Source: Salegentibacter salegens (GTDB taxonomy: Bacteria; Bacteroidota; Bacteroidia; Flavobacteriales; Flavobacteriaceae). Taken from it: 64,000 nt of DNA. Every line of letters starts with the position of its first letter. The stretch's first letter is position 1. Of the stretch, positions 26,601-36,500 are shown in pieces. The notes below the pieces were generated by a model, which was not told where the DNA came from, did not search any database, and saw only the letters and a list, made by a program, of their open reading frames with translations. The stretch is from assembly GCF_900142975.1 (NCBI RefSeq), contig NZ_LT670848.1, positions 1,798,001-1,862,000 on the forward strand, given 5' to 3'. The position numbers were made by a program, and so were the translations under genes.

Positions 26601-29600
26601 GCAATAAGTCCTTCCGCTAGTGAACCGGGAGATTACACCGTTACCTACATCATTCCGGCAAGTTTAGGCTGTGAACCGGTAGAAGTAACCACTCCAATAA
26701 GCATTAGTGAAATTCCTCAAGTAGATTTTAGTTACGAAACACCTTTGTGTTCGGCTGGTGATGTTGCCACCGCTGTAACTTTATCGGGCAGCGGCAATTA
26801 CGAAAATGGATTATTTACCGCTGAAGCTGGCTTATCTATTGATGCTAACACGGGAACAATAAACCCAGGTGAAAGCACCCCAGGAACTTACACGGTAATC
26901 TATACCACGCATGCTGCCGATGGTTGTAATGAATATGAATTTACAAGTGAGGTAGTGATTACCGAAATTCCTACTCCTGAAATTTCTTATGATTTCCTTG
27001 AATTCTGTAAGGGTAATTCTGCAACTTTTACTCCCGGAATAATCGGAGGTGGAGAAATAATGGGAGGTGCTTTTTCTGCGGCTCCAGGTTTGGCGATTAA
27101 TTCTGAAACCGGGGCAATAAATCCGGCTAACAGTGAGCAAGCAACTTATACAGTAACCTATACATTAGAAGGCTCAGCAGGATGCGAGCTGGTTGCTACA
27201 GAAACTGATATTGTAATTACTGAATTCCCTGCAGCAACTTTAAATTATGCCGGGCCTTTTTGTGCTTCAGAAAATACACCTCAACCGGTAAGTTTTTCGG
27301 AAATAAGCGGAACCATAGAAGGTGGAAGTTTCTCAGCTTCTCCCGCAGGACTTTCAATTGATGAAAATTCCGGAGAAATTCTTCCCGGCTCTAGCGATCC
27401 CGGAGATTATACGATTACTTATACGACGCCAGCCGCAGGGGGTTGTGAAGAAGTACTGCTAACAACAAATGTTAGCATCACCGAAATTCCATATGCAAAC
27501 ATTTCTTATAATGCTCCATTTTGTACTTCAAGCAATGAAAACTTTCCTGTTAATTTTGAAGATACACCTGAAGCCTATCAAACCGGAACTTTTTCGGCAA
27601 GTACTGGGTTAGTAATAGATAGTGTTGGGAATATTAATCCTGCATCAAGTGAACCCGGCCAACATACCGTAATATATACGCTGCCTGATATAGATGCTTG
27701 TGCCGCTTCAGAAATTACAACTACTATCACAATTTATGAAGCCCCTGCGATTACTTCGCAACCATTTAACGTAGGCATCTGTTCTACCCAACCCAGTGAA
27801 CTTGCAGTAGTTGCTGCAGGAGATGAACTCCAATATCAGTGGTTTCAGGATGGCGAAGCAGTTTCAGGAGCTACCGAAGCCACTTTATCTTTTAACAATA
27901 CCACCTCGCAAAACGCCGGTGATTATTATGTTGAAGTTAGCGGTCCGGCAAGTTGCACACCGGTTATTTCAGATTCCGTTACCCTAAACGTAGATGAAGA
28001 TATTATAATAGAAGAACCAGTGACGGAAGTACCAATTTGTGGGGATGGTTTTTCAGAAGTTTCCTTTAAATTTATAGCCCACGCTAACGGTGCCGCACTG
28101 AATTTCACATGGTTCAAAGATGGAAATCAAGTAGATAATTCCGATGAAAATATTACAATTACTACGCAACCAGCCGATGAAAATGGCAGGTATGAAGGAA
28201 CTTTAGAAATAATAAATGTTACAACCGATTATAATGGGGATTATTATGTGGAAATCCAGGGACCTTCCGAGTTTACTTGTTCTACAGCAGTAACTAATCC
28301 TTTTCAATTACGTTTAAATGAAGTTCCGGAACCACCTACAATAGAAAATTTTGAATATTGCCAGTTTGAAGAAGTTCCGGCTTTAACCGTAGTATCGGGT
28401 GAAAATCTTACCTGGTACTCAACTGAAACTGGCGATGACGCTTTTTCTGAAACTCCCGTACCGAATACCAACGAACCCGGTGAAACCATTTATTGGGTTA
28501 GTCAAATGCCAGATGTTTGCGAGAGTGAACGTGTAGCAGTAAGTGTAAATATTAAAGAAAAACCCGCAACTCCTGAAACTACTATTCTTATAGAATATTG
28601 TAAAGGCGAGACAGCCAATCCCCTTGAAGCTGTTGTAACTGGAGCGGCAAACTTAAACTGGTATGATGTCAATGAAAATGTGCTTTCTGAAGCACCACTG
28701 CCCAATACTGAAAGTGTGGGAACGTATCAATATTACGTTTCACAAAGCCTAAATGATTGCGAAAGCGATAAAGTTGCTATTGAAGTGATAATTCATGAGT
28801 TACCGGAAGTTAGTATAAGTCCTTCAGAAACCCTGGTATGTGCGGCAACCTTGGTAACATTAACTGCCGAGGGAGCTGATACCTATGTATGGTATAATGA
28901 AGCCCAGGAAGAAATTGGCACTACCGCTTCTCTTGATGTGAACCCTGAAATAACTACTACTTACAAGGTGGTTGGTACTGGAACAGGAGAATGTTCTAAC
29001 ACCGCTGAAACTACCATTGAAGTAAATCAACCCAGCGATGCCGGAACAATATCTGAAGCCACCAATGTTTGTATTGGAAATAATTCTGGAGAAATTTCGG
29101 TTTCAGGCATTAATGGCGAGGTAATTCGTTGGGAATTTACTAAGAATAATGGTGAAACCTGGGAAATTCTAGCTTTAGAAGAAGCGGAAATTTCTACAAG
29201 CTACATTTATCAAAACCTTATCAAAACCACCGGCTTCAGGGCTGCAGTACACAATGGAGTTTGTGAGGAAGCCATTTCAGAAATAGTTTATATACAGGTA
29301 GATGAATCTCCTATTAGTGGAGAATTAAATTTCGAAGGATACGAGCGTTTATATACTACTTGTGAAGATCCGGAATTTTTAGAAGACCTGGTTCTTTCCG
29401 GTCACACCGGCCAGATAGTTGCCTGGAAATACAGAACTGCAACTCAGGGTACTTTCCAAACCATTCCAGGAGAAACCGGGACCACACTTCCTTCTTCGGT
29501 AATAACAAATTTATTAGGCAATGAAACACTTATTTTTCAGGCAGAAGTAATAAACGGAGCCTGTACTATCCCTGTGCTAAGCAAAACTGCCATTTTAAGT

Positions 29601-32600
29601 GTGATTTCATCTAATATTGAACCCGCTCCAGTAACTGTCAGTGAAGATTTAATTTGTTTGGGAACCGAAGTTACTCTAAGTGCAGAAACGGGTTATGAGT
29701 CTGGTGATGGAGTGAATGATAGTGGTAATTTTGATAATGCTTCTATAGACCAGAACGGCGGCTGGAGAATAAAGGATTCTGATGGAAACCTGGTAAATTT
29801 TGAAACCAGCGCCAATAACACCAACCCAAATATTTGGAAAAGGTTGACACCTCGTGAATTTATTACCGCAAATCTCTCTTCTCCCTACAATACCTCCATG
29901 CAAAGATTTGATCACGGTTTAGATGATGGAAACAAAGGTTTCTCTCTGGTCTCTGGGAATAACACATCCACTATGGAGACCAACGTTTTTGCTTTAGACG
30001 GAATGGACTCAGGCATTTTAACTTTTGATCAGGCTTACAACCTTACTGAGGGAGCTTCTATTGAAGTTTTAATTTCAACCAATGGCGGTAATACTTATAC
30101 CTCATTATATAGTAATAATGGTGATCCTTCAAGTGGAAATTATAATGATTTTGCTTCTGGAACGCCTACTTCCAGACCTGAGAATAAAATTGAAATTGAT
30201 GTGGGAAATTATATCGGACAAAACAACCTAAGGATAATGTTTAGTTTCGTTGGAGCAAGACAGGGGGATATTTGGGCTGTAGATAATATTATTTTACCAG
30301 ACGGACCACAAAACGTTGGGATCGTGTGGGAAGATACTACTGATCCTGAAACTCCCGTGGTGATAGGAACCAATAATTTAGAACCATGGACACCTACTGA
30401 AATTGGCTGGAATGTTTCTGTAATTACCACTACTCTAGAATATACAGGCGGTTCTTGTCCCACAGCCACTAACAACGAAGAAATCAGGGTTTTTGTTTAT
30501 GACCAATATACTTCTAACGTACAAGCTGAAACCGGAAGCTGTGGAAATTACTCTGCACAATTAACCGCAACTGTAATTAGTGAAGCTCAAGGGGAAATCA
30601 CCTCCTATCCTACTCAGGATGGTTATATTGGCAAATGGGTAGTGGAAGGCCCTGAACCCTACGAATTTTCAAATATTGATTCAGAAGATGAAAGCAATCC
30701 AATAAACAATCCTAATGTAATTTTCACCTCCACAGTGGAGAGCCCTGAAACCCACAAGCTTACCTGGGTTTTAGAACCTACCGAAACAGATGAAAACGGG
30801 ATTCTAATTGAAAACGAAGCTTGTCTACCAATTTATGAACCGGCTGATGTTGTTTTTGAAGACTGTATTGCCCTTGATTTTGATGGCATAGATGATTACG
30901 TAGATTTAGGAGAATTCTATACAGGAAATTACAGTTTAGAGGCCTGGATTCGGCCTGAAGCTTCAACAGGAACTATTATTAGCGGGCCTAACTTTGAAAT
31001 TAATTTAGAAAACTTATCTGCAGGAATTAATGCAAATTCCCGTTGGTATCATATTGCTGTTTCAAACAACACCCTTTACGTAGACGGAATTGAAAGCGGT
31101 AGTTTCAACCTGGGAAATGGCGGAGAAAGAACCCTTATAGGTGCCAGCTGGAACAATACCACCTCCAGCGCTGAAAATTATTTTAGCGGATGGATAGAAG
31201 AAGTTAGAATTTGGAATACTCCAATTACTGTAGACCAAATAAGGTTTATGATGAACCAGCGTCTTTACAACAACGGTACACAAATGGGTGTAGAAATTCC
31301 CGTGAATGTGCCTGGCGGACTAAGTTTTGAGAATCTGGAAGGCTACTATCAACTTCTTGCAGAACCAGACTTAGTCGCCGGTGGAACCACTCCCGATTTG
31401 GCACAAAATGCCGTTCCCGGCAGACTCAAAAACATGGAAACACTTCAGGAAAATACAGCGCCTCTCCCCTATACTTCCAGAATAGACGGGCAAACCTGGG
31501 CTACCGATGATACATGGACGAATTTTGAAGTATGGGATGCACCAAACAGCACCGGAATTTCAGGAGCACCAATTGATTGGAATATTGTGAGAACCAATCA
31601 CAATATCGCTTCAGGAAATAAAGATATTACGGTTTTAGGCTTGTTATCAGAAGAAAAAGAATTAGAAGTTGTCGACCCCGGCGATGCGATGGATGAATAT
31701 AATAATGGGAAATTTCTACGGGTTACCCATTATTTACAACTGAATGGAATAATAGATTTAATAGGAGAATCCCAGCTCTTACAGGATGAGGGCAGCATCC
31801 TGGAAGAAACCAGCAGTGGTTTTTTAGAACGCGATCAACAGGGAACCCGCAACAGTTTCAACTATAACTACTGGAGCTCGCCGGTTAGTTTGCAAGGCAG
31901 TGGTAACAACGCTCCCTACACCATTTCTACCATTTTACGAGACGGAACAAATACTCAAAATCCTGTCAACATAGATTTTAGAGGAGGACATCCCGCAGCC
32001 GACCAGGCCCGAACTTCTCCAATTATAATTAGTGCCTACTGGCTACACGCTTTTAACGGAAGAGCCAATCAATACGGAGACTGGCAGCATATTGGTGCAA
32101 ACGGCACGCTTAACACTGGGGAAGGCTTCACGATGAAAGGAAGTTCGGGTACGGCTTCTATACTCGATGAACAGAATTATGTTTTCACAGGTAAACCTCA
32201 TAATGGTAATATTACACTAAGCATTGGCCAGAATATGAATTACCTGGTAGGAAACCCATATCCATCGGCTCTAAATACGCATGAATTTATACTGGATAAT
32301 CTAAAAGATGTTAGTGGCGGAAGAAATTCACATAATATTTTTAATGGGGTGGTTTATTTTTGGGATCATTTTGGAGCCGAGAACACACATGTACTCCGGG
32401 AATATGTAGGTGGTTATGCAGCATATTCGCTGGCCGGCGGCGTGCAGGCAATTTCAAATGATTATCGTATAAATGCTAATGATGCCAAGGGTACAAAAAC
32501 TCCACAACAATTTATTCCTGTGGGACAGGGTTTCTTCTTAAATACGCGTTTAGATGAACAAAATTTAGGGAATATAACAATCGCAGGAGGAGATGTTATA

Positions 32601-33389
32601 TTTAAAAACTCCCAGCGCCAGGGTGTTAAGGAAATTTCAGGCAGTTCAATTTTTCTTAAACCGCTTACCAAAGGAGAAAAAATTAAAACTCAGGACAGAG
32701 ATGAAAGAGCTAAAATTAGGCTTAAATTTCATTCACCAAAAGGTTATCATCGTCAAATTTTAGTTACCAGTGATGTTAATACCAGTAATGGTTTTGATCT
32801 TGGTTATGATGCGCCGTTAATAGAAAACAACCACGAAGATATGTACTGGCTTATAGACTCCTCAAAAGTGGTGATCCAGGGAATTCCCAATTTTGCAACA
32901 GACCAGGTTTTACCCATTGGCATAAAAATAGCCGGGGAAGGATATTTTAAAATTCATATAGATAGTCTTGAAAATTTCCCAGAAGAAATTCCGGTTTATC
33001 TGAATGATAAATTACTAGATACTATTCACGATTTAAAGGAACGTCCCTATGACGCAATCTCCCAGCCGGGTAAAATTCACAATAGGTTTCAGTTAATTTT
33101 TGATAATATTAATGAAATTCCAGAGATCCCGGAAAAACCAGATTTAAGTTCAACTATAGATTTTAAATATAATGACGAAACCCAGGAACTTAGAATTGAT
33201 AATCCCGAACTTATTGAGATATTTGAGGTTCTTGTATTTGATTTAGGCGGAAAACTTGTACAGACACATACCGATATCCCACCGCAAAAACAGAACATTC
33301 TAACAATAAATCCTGTAGGCGCCAGTGTTTATATTGTAAAACTAATTACTGTCAAAGGAAACAGGAATAAAAAGTTTATTATGAAATAG
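23679..33389 (+). CDS. Giant T9SS-secreted repeat protein 1 (Ig/PKD-like arrays, LamG, sorting domain)
   Basis: A 3236-residue surface protein, probably an adhesin. It has a signal peptide (1-21, ending VYGQ). Two Ig-like segments precede six PKD-like repeats (about 198-727) with recurrent VCPG, WxLPxGW and NxCGES motifs. Next are five copies of an 88-residue repeat (about 920-1354) with GLxIDxxTGxIxP and YTVTY cores, then Ig-like domains (1360-1700). A MAM-like segment follows (about 2000-2210), then a LamG domain (about 2395-2530, LDFDGIDDYVDLG). The module shared with its two neighbours covers 2530-3150, and a type A T9SS sorting domain 3155-3236 ends NRNKKFIMK. No catalytic motif was found. 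It is the most diverged of the three paralogues and uses a different upstream region. Confidence 0.85.
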   Translation: MGKILLLIFLIIIVPFGVYGQACPTSLSISSNPGREICTGEEVTFSAAVDTGSGLNYLWQINGVAAGTNTPQFTTTNLENNDRVRVIVTSSDDENCNLTSDYIQMTVNTVRVGSLVIQASPAEICPGDEMSFSIKSSSNTGTNPVYQWQVNGQNQGSGSVFSANLAEGDNVQLLVSSSLPCTEDFSSNVISVSEKDGPPANIGNIQGEASICPGVSTTYSISAVNFANSYIWELPTGWSGSSTGTSIDVTPGSQGGEIRVRALNDCGESEQTLSVNVEPGVPGQPGTITGNTEVCPGTTQSYSVNEVQDAESYQWVLPSDWSGSSTTNTIDLSTGNPGNATIEVIAINSCGDSVVRTLNITVQPGTPNNPGAISGGTEVCPGIEETYSISSVIDAESYNWTVPAGWTINGDASSNQISVTTGNYDQNGTISVTAVNSCGESEANSLAVNVDYGTPPLPGEINMEIAEGFEVICPESSLSFSIPEMNEAESYTWDLPQGWTIVSGQDTRQIQVTSGQYGESGEVSVSATNNCGTGNLQTLEVNIDPPAPLIENIQITGEVEVCADATQLEYSIPTISHADSYEWSLPSGWVITSGQNTNSIMVSASSSSGNIEVLAKNECGESETVSLPVVSIVGVPNQPGSIVTDLGIDAICPPRNNISFSVPNDPEVDYYRWVLPSGWEIASGENTSNILVNVTNSAPYTNEIVKVVAGNICGESSESQYAEITVSDFVITDLGENQNLCSTTTAVPIKVIIEFGGFKKFKPAFSHNGGGSFTDIPPITNNYPNKFTIQYIPTSADFGQEVTITVNVPEPETNKNDPDACGDGYAEVTLYFAPNPTASFLTENHDICENSATEISLSGTPNTRITYTENGTSKTIDLNENGEAVFNSGNLSESTTYKLVNASYLEVPTCDQTLSESLEITVNPVPTVELLYENAIFCEDDTVTKEVVFTNPIGAYENGTFSAETGLEIDSETGAISPSASEPGDYTVTYIIPASLGCEPVEVTTPISISEIPQVDFSYETPLCSAGDVATAVTLSGSGNYENGLFTAEAGLSIDANTGTINPGESTPGTYTVIYTTHAADGCNEYEFTSEVVITEIPTPEISYDFLEFCKGNSATFTPGIIGGGEIMGGAFSAAPGLAINSETGAINPANSEQATYTVTYTLEGSAGCELVATETDIVITEFPAATLNYAGPFCASENTPQPVSFSEISGTIEGGSFSASPAGLSIDENSGEILPGSSDPGDYTITYTTPAAGGCEEVLLTTNVSITEIPYANISYNAPFCTSSNENFPVNFEDTPEAYQTGTFSASTGLVIDSVGNINPASSEPGQHTVIYTLPDIDACAASEITTTITIYEAPAITSQPFNVGICSTQPSELAVVAAGDELQYQWFQDGEAVSGATEATLSFNNTTSQNAGDYYVEVSGPASCTPVISDSVTLNVDEDIIIEEPVTEVPICGDGFSEVSFKFIAHANGAALNFTWFKDGNQVDNSDENITITTQPADENGRYEGTLEIINVTTDYNGDYYVEIQGPSEFTCSTAVTNPFQLRLNEVPEPPTIENFEYCQFEEVPALTVVSGENLTWYSTETGDDAFSETPVPNTNEPGETIYWVSQMPDVCESERVAVSVNIKEKPATPETTILIEYCKGETANPLEAVVTGAANLNWYDVNENVLSEAPLPNTESVGTYQYYVSQSLNDCESDKVAIEVIIHELPEVSISPSETLVCAATLVTLTAEGADTYVWYNEAQEEIGTTASLDVNPEITTTYKVVGTGTGECSNTAETTIEVNQPSDAGTISEATNVCIGNNSGEISVSGINGEVIRWEFTKNNGETWEILALEEAEISTSYIYQNLIKTTGFRAAVHNGVCEEAISEIVYIQVDESPISGELNFEGYERLYTTCEDPEFLEDLVLSGHTGQIVAWKYRTATQGTFQTIPGETGTTLPSSVITNLLGNETLIFQAEVINGACTIPVLSKTAILSVISSNIEPAPVTVSEDLICLGTEVTLSAETGYESGDGVNDSGNFDNASIDQNGGWRIKDSDGNLVNFETSANNTNPNIWKRLTPREFITANLSSPYNTSMQRFDHGLDDGNKGFSLVSGNNTSTMETNVFALDGMDSGILTFDQAYNLTEGASIEVLISTNGGNTYTSLYSNNGDPSSGNYNDFASGTPTSRPENKIEIDVGNYIGQNNLRIMFSFVGARQGDIWAVDNIILPDGPQNVGIVWEDTTDPETPVVIGTNNLEPWTPTEIGWNVSVITTTLEYTGGSCPTATNNEEIRVFVYDQYTSNVQAETGSCGNYSAQLTATVISEAQGEITSYPTQDGYIGKWVVEGPEPYEFSNIDSEDESNPINNPNVIFTSTVESPETHKLTWVLEPTETDENGILIENEACLPIYEPADVVFEDCIALDFDGIDDYVDLGEFYTGNYSLEAWIRPEASTGTIISGPNFEINLENLSAGINANSRWYHIAVSNNTLYVDGIESGSFNLGNGGERTLIGASWNNTTSSAENYFSGWIEEVRIWNTPITVDQIRFMMNQRLYNNGTQMGVEIPVNVPGGLSFENLEGYYQLLAEPDLVAGGTTPDLAQNAVPGRLKNMETLQENTAPLPYTSRIDGQTWATDDTWTNFEVWDAPNSTGISGAPIDWNIVRTNHNIASGNKDITVLGLLSEEKELEVVDPGDAMDEYNNGKFLRVTHYLQLNGIIDLIGESQLLQDEGSILEETSSGFLERDQQGTRNSFNYNYWSSPVSLQGSGNNAPYTISTILRDGTNTQNPVNIDFRGGHPAADQARTSPIIISAYWLHAFNGRANQYGDWQHIGANGTLNTGEGFTMKGSSGTASILDEQNYVFTGKPHNGNITLSIGQNMNYLVGNPYPSALNTHEFILDNLKDVSGGRNSHNIFNGVVYFWDHFGAENTHVLREYVGGYAAYSLAGGVQAISNDYRINANDAKGTKTPQQFIPVGQGFFLNTRLDEQNLGNITIAGGDVIFKNSQRQGVKEISGSSIFLKPLTKGEKIKTQDRDERAKIRLKFHSPKGYHRQILVTSDVNTSNGFDLGYDAPLIENNHEDMYWLIDSSKVVIQGIPNFATDQVLPIGIKIAGEGYFKIHIDSLENFPEEIPVYLNDKLLDTIHDLKERPYDAISQPGKIHNRFQLIFDNINEIPEIPEKPDLSSTIDFKYNDETQELRIDNPELIEIFEVLVFDLGGKLVQTHTDIPPQKQNILTINPVGASVYIVKLITVKGNRNKKFIMK

Positions 33390-33427
33390 GAAGGTTTTTT
33401 CTTACAATTAAACCTTTCATCCTATTT
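33384..33427 (+). terminator. Possible weak terminator after giant gene 1
   Basis: AAATAGGA-AGGTTT and AAACCT-TTCATCCTATTT are near-complementary with a 4-base bulge around a T-rich loop. It starts at the stop codon. The fold is imperfect, so the call is tentative. Confidence 0.35.
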
Positions 33428-33482
33428 AATTTGCATTTCATCTGATTTTTAGCGAATTAAGCTGAAATTCTGACTTAATTTC

Positions 33483-33514
33483 TTGTTAAAATAGTTTTTT
33501 TATATGTAATTTTA
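33483..33514 (+). promoter_or_regulatory. Promoter of giant gene 2, duplicated before giant gene 3
   Basis: TTG at 33483-33485 and TAATTTTA at 33507-33514 form a -33/-7-like pair. The block from CTGTTAAAATAG-like sequence through TATATGTAnTTTTA is conserved at 42943-42974 upstream of giant gene 3. Confidence 0.5.
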
Positions 33515-33538
33515 CCACTTGTAACATTTTAGTTGCCT

Positions 33539-36500
33539 ATGGGTAAAATTACTCCCCGGTTTTTATTAATAGTTCTTCTTTACGGCTTGTTCATCCAGTC
33601 AGTAACTCCGCTATTTTCCAATATTACCTATGGACCGGAAACACCTATTTTAAAAGATAAAAATTCTGAAAATTTCTTTTTTGTTGGTTTCTATTTAAAT
33701 GCAGCACCAACTATTACCGCTCCTGGTGATAAAACAGTCGACAATAATTCTAGACAATGCTACGCTTCAAATGTAGATTTAGGTTCTCCCCAAACGAGTG
33801 GTGAAGGGAACGTAAAGAACGATGCTCCAAACCAATTTCCTGTAGGGAATACTACCGTAACCTGGACCATAACCAATGAAGAAGGAACTGATAGTGACAC
33901 CCAGGTAATTACTGTTATTGATAATGAAAATCCAAATGTCATTGCACCTGGAAATGTCACCAAAAATACAGACAACAACGAGTGTACGGCGTCTAATGTA
34001 AGCCTGGGAACACCAAATACAAACGACAACTGCGGAATAAAAAATACTACAAATGATGCGCCTTCGGTTTTTCCTATTGGAGAAACTACCGTAACCTGGA
34101 CGGCAACCGATAATTCCGATAATACTGCAACCGCAACACAAACAGTAACTGTAGTTGATAATCAAAATCCTACAATTTCCGCCCCTGCGAATGTGAGCGT
34201 AAATACAGATAACAATGAGTGTACAGCGTCTAATGTAAGCCTGGGAGCACCAAATACAAATGACAACTGCGGAATAAAAAATACTACAAATGATGCGCCT
34301 TCGGTTTTTCCTGTTGGAGAAACTACCGTAACCTGGACGGTAACCGATAATTCCGATAATACTGCAACCGCAACACAAACAGTAACGGTAGTAGATATTC
34401 AAAATCCTATAATTTCCGCTCCTGCGAATCTGAGCGTAGATACTGATAATAATAACTGCACAGCGTCAAATGTAAACCTGGGGACACCAAATACAAATGA
34501 CAATTGCGGAATAAAAGACACTACAAATGATGCCCCTTCGGTTTTTCCTATTGGAGAAACTACAGTAACCTGGACAGTAACCGATAATTCCGATAATACT
34601 GCAACCGCAACACAAACAGTAACTGTAGTAGATAATCAAGCACCAGTTAAACCATCATTACCAGATATCAGTTGGACCTGCGGTACAGAAATCACAGCGT
34701 TTCCTACAACAACCGACAATTGCGATACAGAAATAACAGGAACTACTGGTAATCCTCTTGAATTCGACTCATATGGAGAATACATTATAACCTGGACATT
34801 TACTGATTCTTCTGAGAATTCGGTAACTGCTGAACAATTAATTTCCATCCCTGAACCTACTGTAGAAATTCCGTCAATTGATGGCAACGAATACTGTAAT
34901 ACGGAGGAAGTTTCCGGTATTACTTTTAGCGGAAATGAATTATCAAATAAGAGATACGAGTGGTTTTACGAAACCAATAGCAATGCAAATATCGGTTTGG
35001 CTTCTAGTGGCACAAACGATATTCCTGCATTTACAGCAATTAATAACACTAGCAGTCCTATAGAAGTAAAATTTTCGGTAATTCCTTTTGGAGGTAATTG
35101 TGAGGGAGAAGAGAATTATTTTTTTATTACAATTAACCCTACTCCCACTATTACAACTCCCAACGACATTGAAATTTGCAAAGGTGAAACCGTCAATACT
35201 ATCGATCTTTCAAGTTTTTCGGTAATGGGAAGTACCGTTGAATGGACTAATGATAATCCCAATATAGGCCTTGCCGCTTCGGGCACAGGAAATATCACTT
35301 CATTTACAGCAAATAACGACACTAATGAATCGCAAATAGCGACGATTTTATTAACACCTTCGGCAAATAATTGCACGGGCGAAACTCAATCTTTTACTAT
35401 TGAAGTTAAACCAAACCCAGGATTAGAAACCCCTGTAATCCCGGAACTTTGCAACGGTGCTCCTACAGAGACAATAGATTTATCGGGGAATTTCACCGGG
35501 ATCACCTATGATATTTCCGGGGGATCTTCTATCGGACTTTCCAACCGAACCAATGTGACGGAAATTCCGGTTTTCACTCCAGTAAATAATTCAGAAATTT
35601 CGGTAAATGCCACAATAACCATAACTCCAAAAGCTGACGGCTGTATAGGAGAACCGATTGAAATTCCGTTAACTGTAAAACCGAGCCCGGTAGTAGGCGC
35701 CTCATTTACTAATCAAATTTGTTCAGGAGAAATAACAGATATTTCATTGGCAAGTGCTGTAGCCAACACAGGTTTTACCTGGACGGTTGATGCCCCGGCA
35801 GGTATTGAAGGCGCAATAAGTGGAAGTTTAGCCGGAGAAGGAATAATTGAACATAAGCTTACTAATAATACTTCCCAGCCTCAAAATGTTACTTATAGAA
35901 TTAGCCCGGAAGCAGAAGGATGTACGGGATCAACAATTCCGGTTGTAATTACGGTAAACCCAACGCCGGAGTTTGAGGTTATTGAGCCTGAGCCGATATG
36001 TTCTCCTGCTGAAGTAGATCTTACTTCTTCCGAAATAACCGTTAGTTCTACCTCATCTTTGACGTTTACCTATTGGAATGATGAGGCGGCTACCGATGAA
36101 ATTGACGACCCAACTACTGTTAAAGAAGGAACCTATTATATAAAAGCAACAACTAACAATGATTGTTATCTAATCAAACCGATAACAGTACGCGAAAACC
36201 CAATTCCTGAATTAACCAGCTCACTTCAAGCTCCTGGATTTTGTTCAGAAACAGCTTTTGAATATGAATTTACCAGTAATGTTCCTGGAATAGGATTTAA
36301 CTGGACAAGAGAAGCAACAGAAGGAATTTCAACTACTGGGAACAGTGGTTCGGGTGATATAAATGAAGTTATCGTAAATGAAACAACAAATCCAATAGAG
36401 GTCATTTATGAGGTAACTTTGATTAGCCCTGAGGGTTGTAGTAATATTCAGGAAATTACAACTACCGTAACCCCTACCCCTCTCCTAACAAGTACACTTA

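Noticed and set aside
33945..34640. CRISPR-like periodic repetition
   Set aside because: The period of 237 bases is a whole number of codons, the repeats are long and fill the units, there are no unique spacers, and no cas genes are present.
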